A stretch of DNA of 64,000 nucleotides from JAPHTQ01 sp050288165 (GTDB lineage Bacteria > Pseudomonadota > Gammaproteobacteria > Thiohalomonadales > Thiohalomonadaceae): the NCBI GenBank assembly GCA_050288165.1, contig JBNKDG010000003.1, positions 62,001 through 126,000 on the forward strand, read 5' to 3'. A program made the translations under genes and the position numbers. The stretch's first letter is position 1. Each line of letters begins with the position of its first letter. Positions 16,549-24,102 of the stretch are shown here, in pieces. The notes beneath the pieces were generated by a model. The model was not told where the DNA came from, did not search any database, and worked only from the letters and a program-made list of their open reading frames with translations.

Positions 16549-17595
16549 TCAATACAACATCACTTCCGCGACGGCCTGTGCCCAGGGCGAAAACTCCGGC
16601 ACTGCAAAGATCGGCTGGCCGATGGCGCGATGCAGATCGGAGACCAGCATCACCCCCATCTCCCGTTCACGGAAGCGTCCGGCGAACTCAAGGATCGCAC
16701 CGTAAACCTCGTTGGCCTGTTGCGGTGTTTCGTTCTTCGCCCGCAGGGCACGACCGACCAGTGCCGAGGCAACGGCGTACTGCAGATCAATCTCCTTTGG
16801 CAAGCTGACCGGTTCGCGACGCAAAATCGCATCGAGGTCAGGTAGCTTGTCCAGGTTGTCGACGAAGGCACCCAGCTCGATCCCGGCAGCGGGTCCAACG
16901 CAGGCCTGCAAGGTGTTCACCAGCAGGGTGCCGCTATTGCCAAACTTTTGCAGTGCACGATGGGCAAACTCCCAGGAGCGCGGCGAAGGAAAGGCAACCG
17001 GATTGTGCGACGGGTCGAAATCGAACAGCAGTTCAGGACGGAAACGCAGAAAACCAATCACCCGCTCATCGATACCATGGGCGTAGGCCCAGCTCACCCA
17101 GTCGTCGAGGTTGGTCTCCACCTCGAAGTGTGCGAAGCGGTTGGCGAGCGGCGCAGGCATGCTGTAGGTCACCCCGCGATCACCCTGACGGTTACCGGCG
17201 GCGAAGATCGCCCAGCCATCCGGCACCCGGTATTCGCCCAAACGGCGATCCAGGATCAATTGATAGGCGGCGGCGGAGACGCTGGGGGGGGCCGAGGTGA
17301 TCTCATCGAGAAACAGAATGCCCTCCACGCCGTGACGCTCGGCGTCGGGCAGCATTGCGGGCACCGCCCACTCCACCCGCTCACCGCTGCGAAAGGGAAT
17401 ACCGCGCAGATCGGACGGCTCCATCTGCGACAGGCGGATATCGATCACCGGCACAGAGTGGCGTTCGCCCACCTGCTGCACCATCTGCGACTTGCCGACG
17501 CCTGGCGGCCCCCACAACATTACCGGGGTGTGGTGTCCCTCGCGGGTACTGAGAAATTCACGTTCGAGAACATTCGCTATCTGCGCCGGACGCAT
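16549..17595 (-). CDS. MoxR-family AAA+ ATPase
   Basis: A 348-residue AAA+ ATPase. Walker A is GPPGVGKSQM near residue 30, Walker B is ILFLDEITSAPP, and sensor motifs follow (WAIFAAGNRQGD, then PAPLANRFAHFEV). The pattern fits the MoxR group, which works with VWA-domain partners to mature enzyme complexes. The VWA/metallopeptidase gene lies directly downstream across one fold-back repeat, so the two make a functional pair. The start at 17595 gives the usual short N-terminus (MRPAQIANVLEREF). Confidence 0.93.
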   Translation of the reverse strand: MRPAQIANVLEREFLSTREGHHTPVMLWGPPGVGKSQMVQQVGERHSVPVIDIRLSQMEPSDLRGIPFRSGERVEWAVPAMLPDAERHGVEGILFLDEITSAPPSVSAAAYQLILDRRLGEYRVPDGWAIFAAGNRQGDRGVTYSMPAPLANRFAHFEVETNLDDWVSWAYAHGIDERVIGFLRFRPELLFDFDPSHNPVAFPSPRSWEFAHRALQKFGNSGTLLVNTLQACVGPAAGIELGAFVDNLDKLPDLDAILRREPVSLPKEIDLQYAVASALVGRALRAKNETPQQANEVYGAILEFAGRFREREMGVMLVSDLHRAIGQPIFAVPEFSPWAQAVAEVMLY

Positions 17596-17633
17596 CCTGA
17601 GATTCCTGTTTGTCTGAATTACAAAAAAGCTTT

Positions 17634-17736
17634 ACCACAGAGGACACGAAGAACGCGAAGCTATAATCATTTCCATAGATACGAACTGTACCCACGTCCC
17701 GAATGACTTCGTGCCCTTCGTGAGCTTCGTGGTGAA
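17634..17736. repeat. CACGAAG fold-back repeat, gap between MoxR and Nudix genes
   Basis: The left arm, 17634-17660, reads ACCACAGAGGACACGAAGAA then CGCGAAG. The right arm, 17707-17736, reads CTTCGTGCCCTTCGTGAGC then TTCGTGGTGAA. About 46 bases lie between. It is closely related in sequence to the element at 14984-15093, including the AAAGCTTT just outside the left arm. Confidence 0.8.
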
Positions 17737-17740
17737 TATC

Positions 17741-18172
17741 CTACCGAAGTGGGGCCGTTTTCCCGGTTTCCAAATAGTGAATATAGTCGCGCAGGATCAG
17801 CGCATGGTCGAAGGCCAGGGGTTGGGGGGGATTACGCGGGTCGATAAGCAGCAACGATTTGGCATCGTCGCGGGCCTCGGGTTCGCCACGACCCTCGGCG
17901 ATATAGACGGCGCTGACGGTATGACCGCGGGAATCGCGGGCGGGATTGGAGTAGCAACCGAGCAGGGTTTTGAGGCTCACCTCCATCGAGGTCTCCTCCT
18001 GCGCTTCACGCACCGCTGCCTGCTCCAGGCTCTCGCCCACATCGACAAAGCCGCCGGGAAGGGCGTAGCCGTGAGGGGCATTGAGTCTTTCTATAAGAAT
18101 GATACGGCCCGGCGACGCCAGCGGCTCGATGATGATATCGGCCGCCAGCAGTGGCGTCTCGGGCCGGGGCAT
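17741..18172 (-). CDS. Nudix hydrolase
   Basis: A 143-residue Nudix protein of unknown substrate. The Nudix box reads GGFVDVGESLEQAAVREAQE followed by ETSM, with the REx2EE metal-binding core. The N-terminus (MPRPETPLLAADIIIEPLAS) and the stretch ILIERLNAPHGYALPGGFVD suit the small ADP-ribose/NADH-type Nudix group. It starts 8 bases after the stop of the thioredoxin gene on the same strand and is probably cotranscribed with it, which would suggest a redox-related housekeeping role (inference). Confidence 0.9.
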   Translation of the reverse strand: MPRPETPLLAADIIIEPLASPGRIILIERLNAPHGYALPGGFVDVGESLEQAAVREAQEETSMEVSLKTLLGCYSNPARDSRGHTVSAVYIAEGRGEPEARDDAKSLLLIDPRNPPQPLAFDHALILRDYIHYLETGKTAPLR

Positions 18173-18180
18173 TGAGGTAC

Positions 18181-18561
18181 TTAACCCTGCTGCTCGGCCT
18201 TGGCCTGCTGCTCAGCCACCTGCTTGCGCACCTCATCCATGTCGAGGGCACGGGCCTGCTCAATCAACTGCTCGAACTGACCGCCCATCAGGGCTCCGGG
18301 CTGAGCATAGATCACTATCTGGTCGCGCAGAATCATCAGGGTCGGAATGGAACGAATCTGAAAGTGCCCCGCCAGCTCCTGCTCCTCTTCGGTATTCACC
18401 TTGGCGAAGACGATCTCGGAGTACTTGGTGGAGGTCTCTTCGTAGACCGGGCCGAAGGACTGGCAAGGACCGCACCAGGGTGCCCAGAAATCCACGATGA
18501 CGAAGTTGCTGCTGCCGACGATCTCGTCGAAGTTGTCTTTATTCAGTTCAACGGTTGCCAT
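18181..18561 (-). CDS. Thioredoxin-domain protein
   Basis: A 126-residue cytoplasmic thioredoxin. The ATG at 18561 (MATVELNKDNFDEIVGSSNF) is chosen over an upstream start because AGGAG precedes it and the fold begins there. The active site is WCGPC in FWAPWCGPCQSFGPV. The cis-Pro loop is IRSIPTLMILRDQ. The 20-residue C-terminal tail (VRKQVAEQQAKAEQQG) is charged and longer than in classical TrxA, so this may be a variant thioredoxin. No signal peptide. It heads the Nudix pair and lies behind a terminator that ends the hslR transcript. Confidence 0.92.
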   Translation of the reverse strand: MATVELNKDNFDEIVGSSNFVIVDFWAPWCGPCQSFGPVYEETSTKYSEIVFAKVNTEEEQELAGHFQIRSIPTLMILRDQIVIYAQPGALMGGQFEQLIEQARALDMDEVRKQVAEQQAKAEQQG

Positions 18562-18611
18562 GAATAAGCTCCTGGTTGGGTCTGAAGGCCACCCTCCCCG
18601 GGCAGCACACC

Positions 18612-18639
18612 GGCAAAAAGAAAGCAGGTCGGAACCTGC
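18612..18639 (-). terminator. Terminator of the hslR transcript
   Basis: On the minus strand, a 6-bp stem GCAGGT/ACCTGC (18624-18629 with 18634-18639) with loop TCCG is followed by TTTCTTTTTGCC. It separates hslR from the thioredoxin gene. Confidence 0.65.
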
Positions 18640-18703
18640 ATTAGTGAACCATGATACATCAGTGAAACGGAGATTACCCGGATTCAATCACAGTTGCTGA
18701 CGA

Positions 18704-19090
18704 TCAACCAAACTTGTTGATAAATCTGATGATTTTTCGTCGACCCTGCTTATCCGGGCGGCGCATATTCTGTGGTTGAGCCGCGGCCTCCAGACGACGC
18801 TGCTCCCGCTCCGCCTGACGCCGCTGGTAGCTCTCCTCCGATTCGGTATAGAGCTTCTGTGCCTCGCTCACCGGCCCGCGGCGAGAGGAAAGCGCTTCAA
18901 CGATGATCTGATAGTTCTCCGGTCCCCGGCGGATCTCCAGTTCATCCCCGGGCTGTACCACCCGTGAAGGTTTGGGGCGATTGCCGTTGAGATGGACATG
19001 ACCGCCGTTGATCGCCTCGGTGGCCAGGGCTCGCGTTTTGTAGAAACGGGCCGCCCAGAGCCACTTGTCGAGCCTGACCGCTTCAGTCAC
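18704..19090 (-). CDS. hslR: Ribosome-associated heat shock protein Hsp15 (HslR)
   Basis: A 128-residue RNA-binding protein of the Hsp15 family, which binds free 50S subunits carrying a stalled nascent chain. The S4 domain is N-terminal: RLDKWLWAARFYKTRALATE, then INGGHVHLNGNRPKPSRVVQ and DELEIRRG. The C-terminal third is a basic, Arg-rich helix (ERQRR-like, LEAAAQ..NMRRPDKQGRRK). It starts with GTG, overlapping the stop of the upstream 76-codon gene as GTGA, so translation is coupled. Confidence 0.93.
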   Translation of the reverse strand: MTEAVRLDKWLWAARFYKTRALATEAINGGHVHLNGNRPKPSRVVQPGDELEIRRGPENYQIIVEALSSRRGPVSEAQKLYTESEESYQRRQAEREQRRLEAAAQPQNMRRPDKQGRRKIIRFINKFG

Positions 19091-19317
19091 TTACGCTCTT
19101 CCTCAGCCGCCAGCAGCGATTTCAGGTCTTCCATCATCTCGCGGTAGTAGTCGATGGGGATCAGGGCATGCTCAGTCGTCTCACAGGCCGGGCAATGCTG
19201 GATCAGCATCACCCCTATCGCCTCGCTATCCTCATAATCCTCACCTTCGATATGGCTATATTCGAGCATGCCCTCGAAATGGCAATCGAAACAGTGGCCC
19301 CAGGCGCGAAATTTCAT
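19087..19317 (-). CDS. Small CxxC protein upstream of hslR
   Basis: A 76-residue protein with two CxxC pairs, CFDC near residue 9 (GHCFDCHFEG) and CPAC near residue 43 (IQHCPACETTEH), compatible with a small zinc ribbon. The C-terminal third is an acidic helix (YYREMMEDLKSLLAAEEERK). I do not recognise the family. Its stop overlaps the GTG start of hslR by four bases, so the two are coexpressed. A role in ribosome or RNA handling is possible from this context only. Confidence 0.75.
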   Translation of the reverse strand: MKFRAWGHCFDCHFEGMLEYSHIEGEDYEDSEAIGVMLIQHCPACETTEHALIPIDYYREMMEDLKSLLAAEEERK

Positions 19318-19418
19318 CTACCCACCATCACCCAAAAGTATGTCTGCAGAAAGACTGCCCCAAAAAGTCCCACATTCCAAGTGCAGATTACCCGCTACCA
19401 CTTGTGTAGAGGAAGCAT

Positions 19419-19446
19419 TAAAGAGTGTGCTTCACACAGCCGATAT
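19419..19446 (+). promoter_or_regulatory. Candidate sigma-28 (FliA) promoter for the chemoreceptor
   Basis: TAAA at 19419-19422 and GCCGATAT at 19439-19446 are separated by 16 bases; the FliA consensus is TAAA-N15-GCCGATAA. The -10 matches 7 of 8. It lies 134 bases before the chemoreceptor ATG. Chemoreceptor genes are classical FliA targets. Confidence 0.55.
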
Positions 19447-19580
19447 AGAGCATAAGACGTGTTTACAAGTGCCAATCACCACCTAGACTCATTTGTGGAC
19501 TCCAATGGAAGTGGAGGCGACAGTAAAGAAGACAGACCTGTCGTTTGACCAGACAACCAGCATCACCACAGGAAAGAGAC

Positions 19581-21242
19581 ATGAACATCCTCCATCGCTT
19601 TACATTAAAAGCCCGCTTGATTTTCATGACTGCAAGCTTCGGCTCACTGATGCTGGTACTCGGCCTGATGAGTATCTACACAGCTGATGACGCTGTAGAA
19701 GATATAAACCAACTCTACACCAATCGCTTACTCCCAACCGCCAAACTTTCGCAGGTATTGGAGCATATGCTCGCCGAACGTACCGAGGTCATGCTAGGCA
19801 TGCAGCACAACCCGGCGTTCCCTGAAGTGGCAGCGATGCATGATCACCCACTCAGCAAACATACCGATCAGGCGGAAGAAGACGGCAAACGAATCGATAA
19901 CATGCTTGCTGAAATTAACGTAAATGCCATGGACCCCGACGAAGCCAAGGTATTCAGTGAATTCAAAAAGCACTATGAGATCTACTCCCATGAGGGGATC
20001 AAACCGGCGCTTGATGCACTGACAGCTGGTGATTACGCAAAGGCCCAAAATATCCTGCTGAAGAAAATCAATCCAGCCTTTGTCCCTGCCGAGGAAGACA
20101 TTAACACCCTGATTGACGTCCATTTCCTGCCGCAGGCGGTGGAAGATCACGACGAAGCCTATGAGCACGGCGTATTGATGAAGGAGATTGCCATTATCGT
20201 TCTAGCCGTCGCTATCGGCTTCAACTCACTACTCGCCTTCTTCACCATCCGCGATCTGGGACACAGTGTTGATGACATCAACCACACCATGTCTGCCCTG
20301 GCCGAAGGCAATCTCACCGCACAGACCAGCTATCAGGGCAAGGATGAACTGGGACAGATAGCGAATGGTCTGAACAACATGGGCGGGCAGTTCAGACAGA
20401 TCATTCAGGATCTCTCCGGCGCTGCCAGCCAACTGGCATCTGCAGCCGAAGAAACCTCAGCAGTCACCCGCGATACCAACCAGAACATCCTGCGCCAGCA
20501 GCAGGAGGTCGAGCAGGTCGCAACGGCGATGAATGAGATGAACGCCACGGTACATGAAGTCGCAAAGAATGCCTCCAGCGCCGCCGGTGCCGCACACAAT
20601 GCCGATGAACAGGCAACTAATGGCAAAAGAGTCGTTGAAAAGACGATGGACGCTATCGAGAGTCTTGCAGATGAGGTCAACAGTACCGCCGGGGCAATCC
20701 GCTCACTGGCTCAGGACAGTGAAACCATTGGTACCGTGCTGGATGTCATCCGCGGCATCGCCGAGCAGACCAACCTGCTGGCGCTCAACGCAGCCATCGA
20801 AGCCGCCCGCGCCGGAGAACAGGGCCGTGGCTTTGCCGTGGTCGCCGATGAGGTTCGTACCCTGGCGCAACGTACGCAGAAATCAACCCAGGAAATTCAG
20901 GAGATGATCGAGCGGCTACAGAAAGGAACCAGCACTGCCGTCGATGCGATGGAGAAGAGTCAGGAGCGTGCCCACGCAGGGGTGCAACAGGCCGCTGAAG
21001 CGGGCACCAGTCTTGATGCGATCAAAAAAGCGGTGGATAACATCACCGACATGAACACCCAGATAGCCAGTGCCGCGGAGGAACAGAGTGCCGTGGCTGA
21101 GGAGATCAATCGCAACATCAACAATATCAGTCAGGTCGCGGAACAGTCCGCCACTGGTGCGGAACAGACTGCTGCGGCCAGCGAGCAACTGGCACGTTTG
21201 GCAGAGCAGCTACAGACGATGGTTATCCGCTTCCGGGTATAG
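19581..21242 (+). CDS. Methyl-accepting chemotaxis protein
   Basis: A 553-residue inner-membrane chemoreceptor. The ATG at 19581 is preferred because GGAAAGAG precedes it and MNILHRFTLKARLIF is a normal start; an upstream start would add 12 residues. TM1 spans about residues 13-36, followed by a periplasmic four-helix ligand domain (about 37-184) with several His residues (HDHPLSKH, VEDHDEAYEHG). TM2 is about 188-212, then HAMP (to about 270) and the long cytoplasmic signalling coiled coil. The tip carries the conserved RGIAEQTNLLALNAAIEAAR stretch. No C-terminal CheR-binding pentapeptide is visible. A sigma-28-type promoter lies upstream. Confidence 0.94.
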   Translation: MNILHRFTLKARLIFMTASFGSLMLVLGLMSIYTADDAVEDINQLYTNRLLPTAKLSQVLEHMLAERTEVMLGMQHNPAFPEVAAMHDHPLSKHTDQAEEDGKRIDNMLAEINVNAMDPDEAKVFSEFKKHYEIYSHEGIKPALDALTAGDYAKAQNILLKKINPAFVPAEEDINTLIDVHFLPQAVEDHDEAYEHGVLMKEIAIIVLAVAIGFNSLLAFFTIRDLGHSVDDINHTMSALAEGNLTAQTSYQGKDELGQIANGLNNMGGQFRQIIQDLSGAASQLASAAEETSAVTRDTNQNILRQQQEVEQVATAMNEMNATVHEVAKNASSAAGAAHNADEQATNGKRVVEKTMDAIESLADEVNSTAGAIRSLAQDSETIGTVLDVIRGIAEQTNLLALNAAIEAARAGEQGRGFAVVADEVRTLAQRTQKSTQEIQEMIERLQKGTSTAVDAMEKSQERAHAGVQQAAEAGTSLDAIKKAVDNITDMNTQIASAAEEQSAVAEEINRNINNISQVAEQSATGAEQTAAASEQLARLAEQLQTMVIRFRV

Positions 21243-21255
21243 CGGCGTAAGTGTT

Positions 21256-22059
21256 TCAGGCGGCGACCGGCCTGGGTCTCACCGGGTTGGTCGGTTCGTC
21301 TCCTTCGATGCCAAGATAGCGCATCACATAGTCGCCCAGCCGGATACCCTGCCGGTGTAACCCATCAAGACCGAACAGTACGTTGAACTCCAGCAAATAG
21401 CAGTGCCCTGCCACCACCGCCACGTCGAAACCGGCGTGGTCGATACCCAGTGCAGTAGCAACACGACTCACCAGCTCCAGTGCAGCAGGCGGTACCACGT
21501 CAAAAGTCACCACCCCACCCTGTGCCACGTTGTTGTGGAAACCATCGGTCTGTTCGCGCCAGTAGGCGCTCACCACTTCGTTACCCACCCAGACCACGCG
21601 CAGGTCGCGCTGAATCGGCAGATATTCCTGCACATACAGGATCGCATTGGCGGCGGCATAGTCGAGAAACGCCCGGCGAGATTCAATCAGAAAAACCCCG
21701 TTACCCATCGAACTGCGTACCACCTTGGCGACGAAAGGGAAGTTAAAGCTCTCCAGTACCTGCTCTATCGAGGATTCAGTCGAAGGGAGTATTTCGGTCC
21801 ACGGCACATGTTGCGGCGCCACGGTTAGAAAGGCGCGGGTTTGTTCGATCTTGTTGTGCCCGATGTGGTAGCTGGCAGCCGATGGAAAAACGCGTTTGCC
21901 CAAGCCATAGACCAGACTGTTCACCTGCCAGTATTCAGGATAGAGCACGACATCGGCTTCACGAACCTGTGTCAGCTCGCGAAAATAGTGTTCCGGTTTT
22001 ATGTAGTGGGCGCCGAGGATATCGACGCTACGCAAGGCGTTGAAGGAGACGAGCCGCAT
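21256..22059 (-). CDS. RimK-type ATP-grasp protein
   Basis: A 267-residue protein resembling RimK-type ATP-grasp ligases, which join an amino or carboxyl group using ATP. Recognisable parts are FPFVAKVVRSSMGNGVFLIE (ATP-binding Lys region and glycine-rich loop), ILYVQEYLPIQRDLRVVWVG (the EY.P...D.R.. signature), and GIDHAGFDVAVVAGHCYLLE followed by FNVLFGLDGL (metal-binding E and N). The substrate cannot be inferred. It is convergent with the chemoreceptor, whose stop is 13 bases away, and no peptide partner gene is beside it. Confidence 0.82.
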   Translation of the reverse strand: MRLVSFNALRSVDILGAHYIKPEHYFRELTQVREADVVLYPEYWQVNSLVYGLGKRVFPSAASYHIGHNKIEQTRAFLTVAPQHVPWTEILPSTESSIEQVLESFNFPFVAKVVRSSMGNGVFLIESRRAFLDYAAANAILYVQEYLPIQRDLRVVWVGNEVVSAYWREQTDGFHNNVAQGGVVTFDVVPPAALELVSRVATALGIDHAGFDVAVVAGHCYLLEFNVLFGLDGLHRQGIRLGDYVMRYLGIEGDEPTNPVRPRPVAA

Positions 22060-22217
22060 ACAGTGACACGACAGAACCCCGGATTAGGGCGAGGAAAATT
22101 TAATCCTCCACCTAGACAGTCGTCAATAGGCCCAGAGAGAAAAAAACGTTACCGCCTGTCCAGGGTTTGACCCGCGTAGTAACATGCCGGAACCACCTTA
22201 TCCGCCGCCCATGATCC

Positions 22218-22805
22218 ATGCTGAAAGAAATCCTTAGCGCCATCGCAATCGTGATTACGATTGCCTCGTTCCTGCCTTACCTGGTTTCAATACTACGTGG
22301 GCAAACCAGGCCGCATGTGTTCTCCTGGATCATATGGGGCATCACCACCTTTGTGGTCTTTCTGGCGCAACTCAGTGACAGGGGCGGCGCCGGAGCGTGG
22401 CCGATTGGCGTCTCAGGAATCATTACGATCATCGTCGCCTGGCTGGCCTATCGACACAAAGCGGATATCACCATCACCCTGACAGACTGGCTATTCCTCA
22501 TCAGTGCCCTCAGTGCCCTGCCTTTCTGGTATCTGACTGCCGATCCTTTTTGGGCGGTGTTGATCCTGACGACGGTGGACATGCTCGGTTTCGGTCCGAC
22601 GCTGCGCAAGGCATACCATTATCCGTACGAAGAACAGGCGCTGTTCTATTTTCTGTTTGCTGTACGCAACGTACTGGCGAGCATGGCCCTGGAAAACTAC
22701 ACCGCGACAACCCTTATGTTCCCCGTCGCAACGGGGATTGGCTGTCTGGTATTGATCGCACTAATCGGCTACCGTAGACACAGGCTCTCCGGGCAGACCA
22801 CATAG
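22218..22805 (+). CDS. Multi-span membrane protein, possible PQ-loop/SWEET-like
   Basis: A 195-residue membrane protein with about six to seven predicted spans. It looks like two halves. The first contains ASFLPYLVSILRGQTRPHVF then SWIIWGI, and the second LGFGPTLRKAYHYPYEEQAL then FYFLFAVRNV. Each half has a Pro near the end of a helix followed by a basic loop and an aromatic helix, as in PQ-loop and SemiSWEET proteins. The resemblance is weak and the substrate unknown. It is followed after 10 bases by a membrane-anchored glutaredoxin and they are probably cotranscribed. Confidence 0.7.
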   Translation: MLKEILSAIAIVITIASFLPYLVSILRGQTRPHVFSWIIWGITTFVVFLAQLSDRGGAGAWPIGVSGIITIIVAWLAYRHKADITITLTDWLFLISALSALPFWYLTADPFWAVLILTTVDMLGFGPTLRKAYHYPYEEQALFYFLFAVRNVLASMALENYTATTLMFPVATGIGCLVLIALIGYRRHRLSGQTT

Positions 22806-22815
22806 AACTGCGCAG

Positions 22816-23145
22816 ATGAAAAAGATTATTTTCATATCACTGCTACTGCTGGCATTCCAGAAATGGGATTACATCAATGGCTATCTGCACCTGACACCCG
22901 CCCGCCAGACACATCGCAACGAACCCGTTATCCTCTATTCCACCAGCAGTTGCGGCTACTGTGCAAAGGCGCGTAGCCTGCTTAACGAATACAACATCGA
23001 CTACAACGAATACGATATCGAACGCTCCACGGAAGCGGCGCGTCGCCACCGTGAACTGGGTGGCCGAGGCGTACCGTTACTGGTCATCAATGGCACCGTG
23101 GTGAGGGGCTATAACCGCGACAGAATCCTGGAGCTTGCGTTGTAG
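22816..23145 (+). CDS. Membrane-anchored glutaredoxin-like protein
   Basis: A 109-residue protein with a short hydrophobic N-terminus (MKKIIFISLLLLAFQKWDYI, signal anchor or uncleaved signal peptide). A glutaredoxin domain follows: VILYSTSSCGYCAKARSLLN with active site CGYC, then YDIERSTEAARRH and RGVPLLVINGTVVRGYNRDR, containing the cis-Pro and the GY substrate loop. A location facing the periplasm is likely if the N-terminus is exported. It follows the small membrane protein closely, and a disulfide or glutathione-related task on it is conceivable. Confidence 0.88.
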   Translation: MKKIIFISLLLLAFQKWDYINGYLHLTPARQTHRNEPVILYSTSSCGYCAKARSLLNEYNIDYNEYDIERSTEAARRHRELGGRGVPLLVINGTVVRGYNRDRILELAL

Positions 23146-23260
23146 GTTCGCGCAGCGACAGAACCGTCCAGAATTGTAAAACCATTGTGAACACAGCTTT
23201 AATGCGATCGAACTGCATGGGAATATAGAAGCCGATAAATCCAGCCAACAGGAGGGCGCC

Positions 23261-24055
23261 ATGGCCGAGAACGACCAGACCGAAAACAGATGGAAATCAA
23301 TCAAGAGCTGGGTGGTCGGCGTCACCAGCGTACTGGTCGTAGCACCGGCACTGATCAATGCCGGTCTCGATCTCTACAACACCGTGATGAAGATTCCACG
23401 CACCAACGCGGAACAACACAACACCGAACTTTTTGCCAAACACTTTAAGGACACACCTGTCGTCAGCCTGCCGGTTCCGGTACGCCAGGGCGCAGCCACC
23501 TACGACGTGCACTTTTCCATCTATGAAGAGGGCGATGTCTACGTCGAATATGGCAACATGACCCAATGGTTCCCCTTCCCTCAAACCCGTAATGCCAGCT
23601 CATCGCCGTTCAATCCCATTGCAACGGCATATGCCGACGACGAAACAACACAAATCGCTGCATCGTATACCCAGAGCCAAACCATCGAAGGGGATTACCT
23701 GATCCGCAAAAAGGCCTATGCGGATGGTCTGCAGGAGAAACAAATCATCGATATCCGAAGCGGCCGGATCATCGAAACGAAGAAGGAAGCACCTGCACCA
23801 GCAGCGGCAAGTGAAATGGAAATGGCCGCACCACTTGCCGAAGCTGCGGCGCCGCCACCTCCGCCGACAACACAGGTTATCTCGCCATTCGCCGTGATCG
23901 ATCTGAACGCCATTAAGGCGGCGAGAGCGCAGCAGGCAACCGCCACAACATGCAAAACCAGCCAGGGTAATTGCACCCTGCTCCACGCGGTGCCCGTTGG
24001 CAGCGAATGCATCTGCCCCTCATCCGATGGAGAGATCAAAGGTAAGGCGCAATAA
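23261..24055 (+). CDS. Membrane-anchored protein of unknown function with C-terminal Cys motif
   Basis: 264 residues; I do not recognise the family. There is one N-terminal membrane span (WVVGVTSVLVVAPALINAGL), then a globular part of about 130 residues. A low-complexity Ala/Pro/Glu linker follows (about 175-205, ending in a PPPPP run). The C-terminus is a cysteine-rich patch (TTCKTSQGNCTLLHAVPVGS followed by ECICPS) that could bind a metal or form disulfides. The ribosome site AGGAGGGC precedes the ATG at 23261. It ends at a strong terminator convergent with htpG. Function unknown. Confidence 0.72.
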   Translation: MAENDQTENRWKSIKSWVVGVTSVLVVAPALINAGLDLYNTVMKIPRTNAEQHNTELFAKHFKDTPVVSLPVPVRQGAATYDVHFSIYEEGDVYVEYGNMTQWFPFPQTRNASSSPFNPIATAYADDETTQIAASYTQSQTIEGDYLIRKKAYADGLQEKQIIDIRSGRIIETKKEAPAPAAASEMEMAAPLAEAAAPPPPPTTQVISPFAVIDLNAIKAARAQQATATTCKTSQGNCTLLHAVPVGSECICPSSDGEIKGKAQ

Positions 24056-24091
24056 AAAACGCCGGAACCCGCTGAGGGTTCCGGCGTTCTT
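24052..24091. terminator. Bidirectional terminator, 264-aa gene / htpG
   Basis: A perfect 13-bp stem, 24058-24070 with 24076-24088, and loop GCTGA. The A-run at 24054-24059 gives a T-run for htpG on the minus strand; the plus-strand tail (CTTTA) is weaker. Confidence 0.88.
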
Positions 24092-24102
24092 TACGGCCTG
24101 TA

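Noticed and set aside
16070..17706. Several plus-strand open frames across the MoxR and VWA genes
   Set aside because: They are antisense to well-recognised domains and run into the fold-back repeats.
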